From: Orlajensenia flava
GTDB lineage: Bacteria; Actinomycetota; Actinomycetes; Actinomycetales; Microbacteriaceae
DNA: 64,000 bases
Assembly (NCBI RefSeq): GCF_004801905.1
Contig: NZ_SSSN01000003.1
Span: forward strand, 1-64,000
Direction of reading: 5' to 3'
The translations under genes were made by a program, and so were the position numbers. How positions within the stretch are numbered: position 1 is the first letter of the stretch; the number at the start of each line of letters is the position of its first letter. Under the pieces are notes generated by a model. It worked only from the letters and a program-made list of their open reading frames with translations, did no database searches and was not told the DNA's origin. Below are positions 1 through 8,667 of the stretch, piece by piece.

Positions 1-1712
1 CGTCCAGCCCGCTGCCCGCCGGCAGGACGGGCCTGCTCACGCCGTTCGAGCCGGGCACGCGTACCCTCGAGGCCGGCTTCCAGGTCGCACCGCAGTTCAA
101 GCCGCTGCCCGTGGATGTCGTCTTCGACAAGGACGTCGCCATGACCTTGCGCGATGGGGTGACCATCCACATCGACGTGTTCCGTCCGGCCACCACCGAC
201 GAGGTTCCGGTCATCATGGCCTACAGCCCCTACGGCAAGGCGCAGGGCACATCGATGAGCGTCATGGGCGTGTTCGGGCTCGTAGGGGTGCCCAACTCCG
301 CCGTCTCCGGGCTCGAGAAGTTCGAGGCCGCCGACCCCGCCTACTGGGTCGCTCAGGGCTACGCGATCGCCAACCCCGACATCCGGGGGGTCGTCGATTC
401 AGACGGAGACAGCGTGCTGTGGGATCGTCAGGACGGCCGCGACGCCTACGACATCATCGAGTGGCTGGCCGAGCAGGAATGGAGCAACGGCAAGGTGGCG
501 ATGAGCGGCACCTCCTACCTGGCCGTCGCGCAGTGGTTCGCCGCATCCGAGCAGCCCCCTCACCTCATCGCCATCAACCCGTGGGAGGGCGTGAGCGATG
601 TCTACCGCGACCTCGTCATGCGCGGGGGAATGCCCGACACCGGCTTCGCCCGTCAGCTCCAGGAGGGCAGCTTCTTCGGCAAGGGCCAGAAGGAGGACAT
701 CCTCGCGGAGGTCGACGCCTACCCGCTCATCAACGAGTTGTGGGAGAACAAGATCCCGGCGTTCGAGAAGATCACGGTCCCGGCGTATGTCGTGGCCAGC
801 TACTCCAACACGCTGCACACCGCCGGCACCTTCCGTGCCTGGCGGCGCATGGCGTCTGAGCAGAAGTGGCTCCGCATCCACAACAGCCAGGAATGGCCGG
901 ACTACTACGACGAGGCGAACGTCGAGGATCTGCGCCGCTTTTTCGACCATTTCGTCAAGGGGGAGGACAACGGATGGGAGACCACGCCGCGCGTGCGCTA
1001 CTCGGTCCTCGACCTCGAGGGCGGCGATGAGGTCGCCGTCGCAGCCGACCAGTTCCCTCCGACCGAGGTGGCACTCACGAAGTTCTTCCTCGACGGACGC
1101 ACCCGGGTGCTGAGCACGGATGCGCCTGCGGAACGCGTACCGGCCGTCTACACGGTCGCGGCGAACCCGAACGCCGTGTCGTTCCTCGCCACCTTCGACT
1201 CCGAGACGGTGCTCGTGGGCTACCCGAAGGCGCACCTCCTCGTGGAGGCACGCGACGCCGATGACATGGACCTGTTCGTGCTGATGCAGAAGCTCGGCGC
1301 CCACGGCACTCCGCTGGAGGCCTTCACCACCCCGAACCACGGCGCGATGATCCACGATCTCACCGATCACGGCGCCACCATCCTGAAGTACAAGGGATCC
1401 GACGGGCGACTGCGCGTGTCGACGCGTCACCTCGACGAGACCCTGTCGACGGTTGACGTGCCCGCCCACACCTTCGACCGGGTCGAGAAGCTCGAGCCCG
1501 GCCAGATCGCCGAGATCGAGATCGACCTCTTCCCGGTCGGGCTCAAGTTCTACCCGGGCGAGCAGCTCCGCTTCATCATCAGCTCACGCAACCTCCTCGG
1601 CACGCTGATGCCCGCCATCCAGGAGTATGCCGGCGCCAACAGTGGACAGCACGTCATCCACACCGGCGGCGAGCACGCCTCCTACCTGCAGCTGCCTGTG
1701 CAGAAGGCGTAG
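1..1712 (+). CDS. CocE/NonD family hydrolase, 5' end outside window
   Basis: Alpha/beta hydrolase of the X-Pro dipeptidyl-peptidase/cocaine-esterase (S15) family, expected to cleave ester or amide bonds of small substrates. The reading frame is open to the left edge and the residues before the first internal GTG (111) still read like this family, so the true start probably lies upstream. The nucleophile is the Ser at 513-515 in the motif SGTSYLA. The N-terminal part shows the family signature TLRDGVTIHIDVFRP, and the last ~200 residues have the look of the C-terminal jelly-roll domain. No signal peptide can be judged. It ends at TAG 1710-1712 and converges on a permease gene. The natural substrate cannot be told from sequence. 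Confidence 0.85.
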   Translation, partial: SSPLPAGRTGLLTPFEPGTRTLEAGFQVAPQFKPLPVDVVFDKDVAMTLRDGVTIHIDVFRPATTDEVPVIMAYSPYGKAQGTSMSVMGVFGLVGVPNSAVSGLEKFEAADPAYWVAQGYAIANPDIRGVVDSDGDSVLWDRQDGRDAYDIIEWLAEQEWSNGKVAMSGTSYLAVAQWFAASEQPPHLIAINPWEGVSDVYRDLVMRGGMPDTGFARQLQEGSFFGKGQKEDILAEVDAYPLINELWENKIPAFEKITVPAYVVASYSNTLHTAGTFRAWRRMASEQKWLRIHNSQEWPDYYDEANVEDLRRFFDHFVKGEDNGWETTPRVRYSVLDLEGGDEVAVAADQFPPTEVALTKFFLDGRTRVLSTDAPAERVPAVYTVAANPNAVSFLATFDSETVLVGYPKAHLLVEARDADDMDLFVLMQKLGAHGTPLEAFTTPNHGAMIHDLTDHGATILKYKGSDGRLRVSTRHLDETLSTVDVPAHTFDRVEKLEPGQIAEIEIDLFPVGLKFYPGEQLRFIISSRNLLGTLMPAIQEYAGANSGQHVIHTGGEHASYLQLPVQKA

Positions 1713-1716
1713 CGAC

Positions 1717-1782
1717 CCCGCGGAGATGCGGGTGAGACGACTCACGAGATCGACTCATCCGCATCCGTGTGGGAGAGTCGTC
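1717..1782. terminator. Convergent intergenic hairpins
   Basis: Between two convergent genes lie a small GC hairpin (CCCGC 1717-1721 with GCGGG 1728-1732) and a larger inverted repeat, GACGACTC at 1736-1743 with GAGTCGTC at 1775-1782. The second arm touches the stop codon of the minus-strand permease. There is no T tract, so this is a weak candidate bidirectional terminator. Confidence 0.4.
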
Positions 1783-3184
1783 AGGCCCGACGGCGGCGCA
1801 TCGTCGTGTAGAGGCGTTCAACGCCCCACAAGACGATGCCGATCGCCAGGAGCACGAGCGCGATGCCGTACTGCCCACCGGGTCGGCCGGAGGTCCAGGG
1901 GAACACGAGGTACAGACAGGTGATCGCGCCGATGATCGGCAGCGCGACGGGAATGTGGAAGTGCTCGTGTTCGACGGGCTGCCGACGCAACACCAGTACC
2001 ACCACGTTGACGACGGCGAAGACGGTGAGCAGCAGGAGTGAGGTCGTGCCGCCCAGCAGGGCGACGATCGACCCTTCGGTGTCGAGCGAGACATAGATGA
2101 TGAGGCCGGCGGCCAGCGCGCTCGTGAACAGGATCGCCGCCCACGGGGTGCGGCGCTTCGGAGCGACCTTGGAGAGGAAAGGCGGCAGCACCTTCTGCTT
2201 GCTCATGCCGTAGAGCAGGCGGCTCGCCATCATCATGTTGATCAGCGCCGTGTTGGCGACCGCGAACATGGAGATGAACGGCAGCAGCGCGTTGATCGGG
2301 AAGTCGGGTGCGGCGGCCTGGACGGCCAGCACCAGCGGCGTCTCGCTGCCGACGAGCTCGCCGATGGGCACGAGAGCGACCACGGTGATCGACACCAGCA
2401 CGTAGATCACCGCGGCGATCGCGAGGCCGCTCAGCATCATCTTGGGGAAGATGCGGCTCGGTTCCTTCGTCTCCTCGGCCATGTTGACCGAGTCCTCGAA
2501 ACCCACCATCGCGAAGAACGCGAGCGAGGTCGCCGTGCTGACCGCCAGCAGCACGTTCTTGTCCTCGGGCGTCTCGAACGCGATGACCCGGGACCAGTCG
2601 GCGTTGCCGCCCGCGATCGCCCACATTCCGATCAGGATGACGAGCACCAGGCCCGATAGCTCGACGAGAGTGAGCACCACGTTGAGCCAGACGCTCTCGC
2701 TCACGCCGCGGAGGTTGACCAACAGGATGAGCACGATGAACGCCAGTGCGATGACCATCGTGATGAGCATCTCGTCAGGCAGGCCGAAGGCGACGGTGAG
2801 GTTGACCGCGAAGGCGCGCGCCGCCGTCGAGGCTGACGTGATGCCCGAGGCCATCACGATGAAGCACACGATGAACGTGAGGAAGTGGATGCCGAAGGCC
2901 TTATGCGTGTACAGAGCCGCGCCGGCCGCCTGCGGGTACTTGGTCACCAGCTCCAGGTAGGAGAAGGCGGTGAGGGTCGCGACCGCGAACGCGAGGAGGA
3001 ACGGCAGCCACGCCGCACCGCCGACCTCCGCGGCGACCTGGCCGGTGAGCGCGTAGATGCCCGTTCCGAGGATGTCGCCGACGATGAACAGGAGCAGCAA
3101 CCCCGGCCCCAGCACCCGCTTCAGCTCTGGTTGATCGTCCGGTTCGACCGTTTCGACGACCTTCGTCCAGGAGGGATCACTCAT
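1781..3184 (-). CDS. APC family amino-acid permease
   Basis: Predicted secondary transporter of the amino acid-polyamine-organocation superfamily, about 467 residues with roughly 12 hydrophobic segments in the cytoplasmic membrane. The N-terminus has the typical first helix with the motif GDILGTGIYALTG, followed by a conserved glutamate in helix 2 (FSYLELVTKYP). The ATG at 3184 is chosen because GAGGAG lies 8 nt upstream and the permease homology starts there. The same frame stays open for another ~350 codons upstream, but that stretch overlaps the opposite-strand enzyme and is not transporter-like. It is divergent from the PEP-mutase-like gene (222 bp between starts), so the two may share regulation. 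Substrate unknown. Confidence 0.85.
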   Translation of the reverse strand: MSDPSWTKVVETVEPDDQPELKRVLGPGLLLLFIVGDILGTGIYALTGQVAAEVGGAAWLPFLLAFAVATLTAFSYLELVTKYPQAAGAALYTHKAFGIHFLTFIVCFIVMASGITSASTAARAFAVNLTVAFGLPDEMLITMVIALAFIVLILLVNLRGVSESVWLNVVLTLVELSGLVLVILIGMWAIAGGNADWSRVIAFETPEDKNVLLAVSTATSLAFFAMVGFEDSVNMAEETKEPSRIFPKMMLSGLAIAAVIYVLVSITVVALVPIGELVGSETPLVLAVQAAAPDFPINALLPFISMFAVANTALINMMMASRLLYGMSKQKVLPPFLSKVAPKRRTPWAAILFTSALAAGLIIYVSLDTEGSIVALLGGTTSLLLLTVFAVVNVVVLVLRRQPVEHEHFHIPVALPIIGAITCLYLVFPWTSGRPGGQYGIALVLLAIGIVLWGVERLYTTMRRRRA

Positions 3185-3335
3185 GATGGGGCTCCTCTGC
3201 TCCAACCCAGCCGAGCACATCCGCTGCGTGACCTCAACCCTCCAGGGCCAATCGATCGTCGAGGACGTCCTCGAAACACGTCGGCTGGCTCCCTCACGAC
3301 GCCGGGGAGCGCGACGGCTTGTGCCGACGGAGACG

Positions 3336-3377
3336 CTCTCATAAGGTGGAACCGATATGAGAGAACGTACGTTCTCT
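3336..3377. promoter_or_regulatory. Perfect palindrome, TetR-type operator candidate
   Basis: AGAGAACGTACGTTCTCT at 3360-3377 is a perfect 18-bp palindrome centred about 38 bp before the PEP-mutase-like start. A second inverted pair, CTCTCAT 3336-3342 and ATGAGAG 3357-3363, overlaps it. The size and symmetry resemble operators of TetR-family repressors. No regulator gene is adjacent. The site lies in the divergent intergenic region with the permease and could control either gene. Confidence 0.5.
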
Positions 3378-3406
3378 GCGCTCCAGCAGACCAGGAAAGA
3401 AGCACG

Positions 3407-4180
3407 ATGACTGAGACCACCGACCGCGCACTTCGCCTGAAGGCCCTCCATGAGGCGCCCGCCATCCTTCGGGTCGTGAACGTCTGGGATGCGATCAGCG
3501 CCAAGACCGTCGCCGCGCTGCCCGAGACCGCAGCGATCGCCACGGCCGGGCATTCCATAGCGGCCAGCTACGGCTACCCCGACGGCGGGATGCCGCTCGA
3601 CCTCGCCCTCGCGGGAGCGAAGACGGTGGTGGACGCGGTCGACCTGCCCGTCACGGCCGACCTGGACGATGGATACGAGGACCCGGCGGAGACCATCCGC
3701 CGAGCCATCGGCCTCGGCATCGTCGGCGCGAATGTCGAGGATCGGCTGCGGCCGTTCGACGAGTCCGTCGCCCGGGTTGCCGCCATCATCGCGGCAGCCG
3801 AGTCCGAGGGCGTAGCCTTCCAGCTCAATGCCCGGACGGATGCGATCGTGCGCGGAGGCGAGCGTCCCATCCGCGAGAGCGTCGACGACGCGATTGCCCG
3901 CGGCCGGGCCTTCCTCGACGCCGGCGCTGCTCTCGTGTTCGTTCCCGGCGCCCTCACTCGTGAGGTCGTCGAGCCACTGGTTGCGGGCCTCGGTCACGGC
4001 AAGCTGTCGGTCATCGGGGCGCCTGGCGCCCTCGCCGCCGCCGACTACGAGGAGCTGGGCGTCGCTCGCATCTCGTACGGGCCGTACACCCAGCGCGTGG
4101 CGCTCCGGGCGCTGCGAGACGTCGCGACGGACCTGTACGGCTCGGGCGTGATTCCCGAGGACACGCCCGCCATCAACTGA
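3407..4180 (+). CDS. Isocitrate lyase/PEP mutase family protein
   Basis: Member of the PEP mutase/isocitrate lyase superfamily (TIM barrel, Mg-dependent C-C or P-C bond lyases), 257 residues, close to the size of short 2-methylisocitrate-lyase-like homologues. Visible hallmarks are the substrate loop NVWDAISAKTVA near the N-terminus, the metal-binding acidic stretch TADLDDGYED (around residues 83-92), GANVEDR and QLNARTDA. The exact reaction cannot be assigned: many such proteins are annotated only as phosphoenolpyruvate mutase-like. The start ATG at 3407 follows a weak purine-rich GGAAAGAAG and a palindromic operator candidate. It stands alone between a divergent permease and a convergent photolyase gene. 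Confidence 0.8.
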   Translation: MTETTDRALRLKALHEAPAILRVVNVWDAISAKTVAALPETAAIATAGHSIAASYGYPDGGMPLDLALAGAKTVVDAVDLPVTADLDDGYEDPAETIRRAIGLGIVGANVEDRLRPFDESVARVAAIIAAAESEGVAFQLNARTDAIVRGGERPIRESVDDAIARGRAFLDAGAALVFVPGALTREVVEPLVAGLGHGKLSVIGAPGALAAADYEELGVARISYGPYTQRVALRALRDVATDLYGSGVIPEDTPAIN

Positions 4181-4202
4181 TCGGGCAGCGCGGCCGCCGG
4201 CC

Positions 4203-5681
4203 TCACCAGTTATCCCGGCGGCGCTCCTGGTCGACAACCGCGTCGCGGTCGGCGAGGCGGCGCAGGCCGGCGAGCGGCTGCGCCATCCGCTGGTTGTGAC
4301 GGATGCGCGGCTCGACCCGGTCGAGTAAGGCCCAGTACCCCGCGGTGAAGGGGCAGGCGTTCTCGCCGAGGCGCACCTTGGGGTCGAACCGGCATCCGCC
4401 GCAGAAGTCGGACATCTTGGAGATGTATGCGCCGCCGGAGACGTAGGGCTTGGTCGCGACGATGCCCCCGTCGGCGTGCTGCGACATGCCGATGACGTTG
4501 GCCGGCATGACCCACGGCGTTCCGTCGACGAACATGTCGATGAACCAGTCGTTGAGGGCCACCGGGTCGTAGCCGTGCTGGATCGCCCAGTTGCCGAGCA
4601 CCATGAGTCGCTGGATGTGGTGGGCCCATCCGTGCCGTCGCATGCCGTCGATGGTCTCGTGCAGGCAGTTCGCCTCGATCGCGTCGACGTCGAGGTTCAG
4701 GAAGGCCTCGGGCAGCGGAGTCGTCGCACCCAGCGCGTTGTTGCCTGTGCGGTAGCCCTCGCCGAGGTACCAGTACAGGTGCCAGACGTAGTCACGCCAG
4801 CCGATGATCTGGCGCACGAACCCCTCGACGCTCCGGAGCGGTGCCTCTCCCGACGCGTGCGCGGCCACGACCGTCTGGGCGACGTGGAGCGGATCGATCA
4901 GTCCCAGGTTCATCGGCGCGCTCAGCAGCGAGTGCGCCATCGTCCAGTCACCGCTCAGCATGGCGTCCTCGAACGGACCGAAGTCGCCCAGCCGCGACTC
5001 CACGAAGTCCTTCAGCGACTCCTCGGCCTCGGCGGCCGTGACGGCGAAATGCCGAGGACCGTCCTCGCCCACCAATCGCACGAGGCCGTCCGCCTGCCAC
5101 TGGTCGAGGTCGGCGCGCACCTCGTCGTCGATGGCGTCCTCCTCCGGCCACCACGGATCGGGGAGACCCAGACGCGAGGCGTTCTTCGGCGGAGGATTGC
5201 GATTGTCGTGGTCGTAGTTCCATCGTCCGCCCTCCGGCTGGTCGCCGCGCATGAGCAGGCCGGTGCGCTCACGCACCGAACGGTAGAAGTCCTCCATGAG
5301 CAGCCGCTTGCCGGCGCGGGCATCCGCCCAGTCGCGGAAATCCTGCTCGCTCGTCACGAAACCTCGGCTGGGCAGCACCGCGATACCGCGTCGGCGGACG
5401 AAACGGCGAGCCGCCCACGAGGTGGGGTCGATCACCTCGAGGTCCTCCCGCCCGTCGACCGCCTCGTCGTAACGCTCCACCCGGTGGTACTCGACACGAT
5501 CGCCCAGCTCCGCCACCCGGCGCCGCATCGCCGAGAGCAGCAGGTGCGCCTTGGCGCGGTGCATCGGGCGACGTCCGAACACCGAGCGCGCCTCGACGAT
5601 CATCATCGGGCCGCCGTCGTCGAAGGCCGGGCCGAGCTGACCGGCGAAGATCCAACGCGTGCGAGGGGAGGCGGATGACAC
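4203..5681 (-). CDS. Fe-S cluster (6-4)-type photolyase (DPRP family)
   Basis: Cryptochrome/photolyase-related protein of the deoxyribodipyrimidine photolyase-related family, 492 residues, expected to bind FAD and repair UV (6-4) photoproducts using light. Four cysteines stand at residues 339, 427, 430 and 443. The spacing of 88, 3 and 13 is the same as I recall for the [4Fe-4S] ligands of Agrobacterium PhrB, so the cluster is probably retained. The C-terminal half carries the FAD-domain stretches RRHGWAHHIQRLM and NDWFIDMFVDGTPW. The GTG at 5681 gives the N-terminal RWIFAGQLGP typical of the family; the ribosome site there is weak. It is divergent from a small membrane gene. Confidence 0.88.
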   Translation of the reverse strand: MSSASPRTRWIFAGQLGPAFDDGGPMMIVEARSVFGRRPMHRAKAHLLLSAMRRRVAELGDRVEYHRVERYDEAVDGREDLEVIDPTSWAARRFVRRRGIAVLPSRGFVTSEQDFRDWADARAGKRLLMEDFYRSVRERTGLLMRGDQPEGGRWNYDHDNRNPPPKNASRLGLPDPWWPEEDAIDDEVRADLDQWQADGLVRLVGEDGPRHFAVTAAEAEESLKDFVESRLGDFGPFEDAMLSGDWTMAHSLLSAPMNLGLIDPLHVAQTVVAAHASGEAPLRSVEGFVRQIIGWRDYVWHLYWYLGEGYRTGNNALGATTPLPEAFLNLDVDAIEANCLHETIDGMRRHGWAHHIQRLMVLGNWAIQHGYDPVALNDWFIDMFVDGTPWVMPANVIGMSQHADGGIVATKPYVSGGAYISKMSDFCGGCRFDPKVRLGENACPFTAGYWALLDRVEPRIRHNQRMAQPLAGLRRLADRDAVVDQERRRDNW

Positions 5682-5756
5682 GTCCTCAGGTTATTCGGCG
5701 GCTCGCAACATCACGGGGCCTCCCGCGGCAGCGCATCCGTCAATAGAATGCGGATC

Positions 5757-6182
5757 GTGTCCGTCCTGATCTCCGTGATATCGCTGCTGCTCATCATCGG
5801 CGCGCTCGTCGACATCATCTCCCGCCCCGACGACGAGGTGAAGCACCTGCCCAAGCTGGTCTGGGTGATCCTCGTCGTGTTCCTGCCACTCATCGGCAGC
5901 GTGGTCTGGTTCGCCGTCGGTCGGGAGTATGCGCCGCGAGTGCCCAGGCAGCGCACGGCCCGGTCGGCGGCCCCCGTCTTCGAGCCGCTGCCAGCCCGCA
6001 AGTCGACAGAGGAGCAGATCGCCGAGCTGGACCGCGAGATCGAGTACTACCAGAAGCGCGCTCGGTTGAAGGAGCTCCAGATGGGCTCGACCCCGCTCGC
6101 GATCGAGGGTTCGAAGGCCGATACGGATGCTCCGATGCTCGAGCCGCTGCCCGAGCGCAGGGCCATCAACCCCGAGACCTGA
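5757..6182 (+). CDS. PLDc_N domain membrane protein
   Basis: Small membrane protein of 141 residues with a phospholipase D-nuclease N-terminal (PLDc_N) type segment: two hydrophobic helices (about residues 2-20 and 34-55) joined by a loop ending in KHLPKLVWVILVV. A charged cytoplasmic tail with a short coiled-coil-like stretch (EEQIAELDREIEYYQKRARL) follows. There is no catalytic HKD motif, so no phospholipase activity is expected. The GTG at 5757 is preferred over the ATG at 5748 because the -10 hexamer TAGAAT (5744-5749) ends 7 nt before it, fitting a leaderless start; the ATG lies inside that hexamer. Role unknown. Confidence 0.75.
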   Translation: MSVLISVISLLLIIGALVDIISRPDDEVKHLPKLVWVILVVFLPLIGSVVWFAVGREYAPRVPRQRTARSAAPVFEPLPARKSTEEQIAELDREIEYYQKRARLKELQMGSTPLAIEGSKADTDAPMLEPLPERRAINPET

Positions 6183-6227
6183 GCGTTCATGCGGCATGCT
6201 GGGGACAGGACCTGACAGAGGAGCGTT

Positions 6228-6653
6228 ATGAGCGATCAGCAGGCAGCCCCGTCCGAAGCGGCCGGACCGGACGGCACCGACCATCAGGGCGCCGACCTCG
6301 ATGACGACGACACCGGCGCCCCGCCGCCCGTTGTCATCGAGCCCGAAGACGCGGAACCCGCCATGCCCGAACCGCGCGTGGAGGTGCGACGCAACGACGA
6401 GGGAGAGCGCTACGAACTCTCCATCGACGACCACATCGCAGGGTATTCGGAATACAAGATGAGCGACGGGCGGGTCGTGATCACGCACACCGCCACCCTT
6501 CCGGCCTACGGCGGTCGGGGCGTCGCCACCACCCTCGTCGATCAGATGCTGAGCGACCTCCGTCAGCGTGGGGAGCGCGTCGTGGTGAAGTGCCCGTTCG
6601 TCGCCGAGTTCGTCACGGAGCATCACGAGTTCGACGACATCATCGATGGTTGA
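6228..6653 (+). CDS. GNAT family N-acetyltransferase (YjdJ-like)
   Basis: Short acetyltransferase-fold protein of 141 residues. After a ~50-residue acidic, proline-rich N-terminal tail, the domain shows VITHTATLPAYGGRGVATTLVDQML, whose GGRGVA is the acetyl-CoA pyrophosphate-binding loop, and ends with VKCPFVAEFV. This is the arrangement of the small YjdJ/GTL3-like GNAT domain. Substrate unknown. GAGGAG lies 4-5 nt before the ATG at 6228. The 3' end overlaps the next gene by 8 nt, which suggests translational coupling with the nitrilase-family gene. Confidence 0.82.
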   Translation: MSDQQAAPSEAAGPDGTDHQGADLDDDDTGAPPPVVIEPEDAEPAMPEPRVEVRRNDEGERYELSIDDHIAGYSEYKMSDGRVVITHTATLPAYGGRGVATTLVDQMLSDLRQRGERVVVKCPFVAEFVTEHHEFDDIIDG

Positions 6654-7458
6654 CGTCGCGCCGATCGGCGTCGCGGTCGCGCAGTTCGCGCCCGTCGACG
6701 ACGCCGGCGCGAACCTGATACAGATTGATCGGCTCGCTCGACTCTCGGCCGCGCGCGGGGCGCAGCTCGTCGTCTTCCCCGAGTACTCGGCGTACTTCAC
6801 GGCAGAACTCGGTCAGGCGATGGCGGATGCCGCCGAGCCGCTCGACGGGGCGTTCGTGCGGGCGCTCGGCGCTCTCGCGGCCGAGCTGGGCGTGCACATC
6901 GTCGCCGGGGCCCTCGAGCAGACCGAGCACATCGACCGGTTCTCCAACACGCTCGTCGCGCTCGACCCCGACGGAGCACTCGTTGCGAGCTACCGCAAGC
7001 AGCACCTCTACGACGCGTTCGGCCAGCGGGAATCGGACTGGGTGGTGGCCGGCGCGGTCGCTGAGCCCGAGACCTTCAGCGTCGCTGGCCTGCGGGTCGG
7101 CATGCAGACCTGCTACGACATCCGCTTCCCCGAGGTCACCCGACGACTCGTCGACGCCGGCGCCGACCTCGTGCTCGTGCCGGCCGAGTGGGTGCGCGGG
7201 CCGCTGAAGGAGCACCACTGGCGCACGCTGGCCACCGCGCGCGCCATCGAGAACACCGTCTACCTGGCCGCCGCCGACCACGCGCCGCCCGTCGGTGTGG
7301 GCAACAGCTTCGTGATCGACCCCATGGGCGTCGAGTTGGTAACCATCGGCGAGACGACGGATGCCGCCGTCGCGTGGGTGTCTCGTGAGCGAATCGCGGC
7401 GGTCCGCCACGTGAATCCGGCCCTCGCATTGCGGCGCTACGCCGTGACGCCGCGCTGA
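6646..7458 (+). CDS. Nitrilase-family carbon-nitrogen hydrolase
   Basis: Amidohydrolase of the nitrilase superfamily, 270 residues. The catalytic triad is visible: Glu46 in VVFPEYSAY, Lys118 in SYRKQHLYD and Cys156 in MQTCYDIRFPE. These proteins hydrolyse omega-amides or deaminated glutathione-like compounds, and the length and motifs fit the Nit1/Nit2/YafV-like branch. It overlaps the preceding GNAT gene by 8 nt and is probably co-transcribed with it. The downstream gene starts after a promoter-like TAGAGT at 7494. Confidence 0.87.
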   Translation: MVDVAPIGVAVAQFAPVDDAGANLIQIDRLARLSAARGAQLVVFPEYSAYFTAELGQAMADAAEPLDGAFVRALGALAAELGVHIVAGALEQTEHIDRFSNTLVALDPDGALVASYRKQHLYDAFGQRESDWVVAGAVAEPETFSVAGLRVGMQTCYDIRFPEVTRRLVDAGADLVLVPAEWVRGPLKEHHWRTLATARAIENTVYLAAADHAPPVGVGNSFVIDPMGVELVTIGETTDAAVAWVSRERIAAVRHVNPALALRRYAVTPR

Positions 7459-7514
7459 CCGCGTGCAGCCGACATCCCGGACCGCTCGCTGAATAGAGTG
7501 TGTCCAGGAGACCC

Positions 7515-8640
7515 ATGACCGAATCGCCCTACCGCGTTCTCGTCATCGAGGATGACGACGACGTTGCACTGTTCACGCGGACCGTGCTGCAGAAGCGTGC
7601 CGGGTGCGAGGTGCGCTCGCTGTCCAGCGCCGACGGCGCCATCCGTGCCTTGTCGGAATTCGCTCCCGACGTCGTCATCACCGATGTCGAGCTGCCCGGC
7701 GCGAGCGGACTCGACATCCTCGAGAAGGTCAGAAGGGCGGATGGCGACCTGCCCGTCGTCGTGATGACCGCACACGCATCGGTCGATTACGCGGTGCGAG
7801 CGCTGCGCGACCGCGCCGACGAGTTCCTCACCAAGCCGATCCCGTCCGCCGTGCTCGTCGAGACCGTCCGGCGTCTCGCGACCGCGCACCGCGAGTCACA
7901 GGCGCGTCGCCGCGGGCGGACCGTGCTGGCGATCGGAGCCCACCCCGACGACGTCGAGATCGGCGTCGGCGGCACCCTCGCCGGGCACGCAGCCGCGGGC
8001 GATCCCGTCGTCATCCTCACCCTGTGCCGAGGGGCACGCGGGGGTCGGGCCGACGATCGACAGAACGAGTCGCTCGCCGCCGCAGAACTCATCGGAGCGC
8101 GCCTCTTCCTCGAGGACCTCGAGGACACCCGCATCCCCATCTCCGATCCCACTATCGGCATCATCGAGCCCTGCCGTGACGACCGGATCGACGTCGTCGT
8201 ATCGACCGTCGACGTCGAGTTGCCTCCGCTCGCCGAACGCCGCGACGAGCTGGAGGAGACCGCAGCCGCGTGCGCCCGAGCGGCCGGAATCGTCGGCGTC
8301 GCCAACGTCCAGCTGCGCTACAGCGACGCCGGCGAGCCCGCCCTGCTCGAGATCAACCCCCGGCGGCACCGTGACTATCGCGGTGACGGTGGCAGGCGAC
8401 GACGTCGTCGTGAGCTTCGCCGACACCGGAATGGGTATTCCGGCAGACGAGATCGATCGCCTGTTCACCCGCTTCTTCCGCTCATCGACGGCCATGCGTC
8501 AGGCGGTGCAGGGCGTCGGCCTGGGGCTCAGCATCACGAAGGCCATCGTGACCGCCCACGGGGGAAGCCTGGGGGTCGAGAGCGAGCAGGGCGTCGGCAC
8601 GACGTTCACGATGTCGCTCCCCATCGCGCGGGTGGATTGA
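7515..8640 (+). pseudogene. Collapsed response regulator / PIG-L / ATP-grasp / kinase remnant
   Basis: The stretch begins as an intact receiver domain (about residues 1-125; phosphoacceptor Asp57, then MTAHAS and FLTKP). A PIG-L deacetylase start follows, with the metal motif AHPDD at residues 142-146. The PIG-L part stops after IGIIE near 8170, roughly a third of a normal domain. The frame continues in what looks like the start of an ATP-grasp protein (RIDVVVSTVDVELPPLAERRDEL) and jumps near 8255 to the ATP-grasp end (ANVQLRY..LLEINPR). At about 8360 the frame shifts by one, and the other frame gives a histidine kinase HATPase end (FADTGMGIP, GVGLGLSI) stopping at 8640. I read this as three neighbouring genes merged by internal deletions. 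The receiver may still be made; AGGAG precedes the ATG at 7515. Confidence 0.75.
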
Positions 8641-8667
8641 CGCCGACCGAGGGATGATCCGGCCGCC

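Noticed and set aside
3185..4237. N-terminal extension of the APC permease
   Set aside because: Open frame only; it overlaps the opposite-strand PEP-mutase-like gene, and the permease begins at a well-placed ribosome site at 3184.
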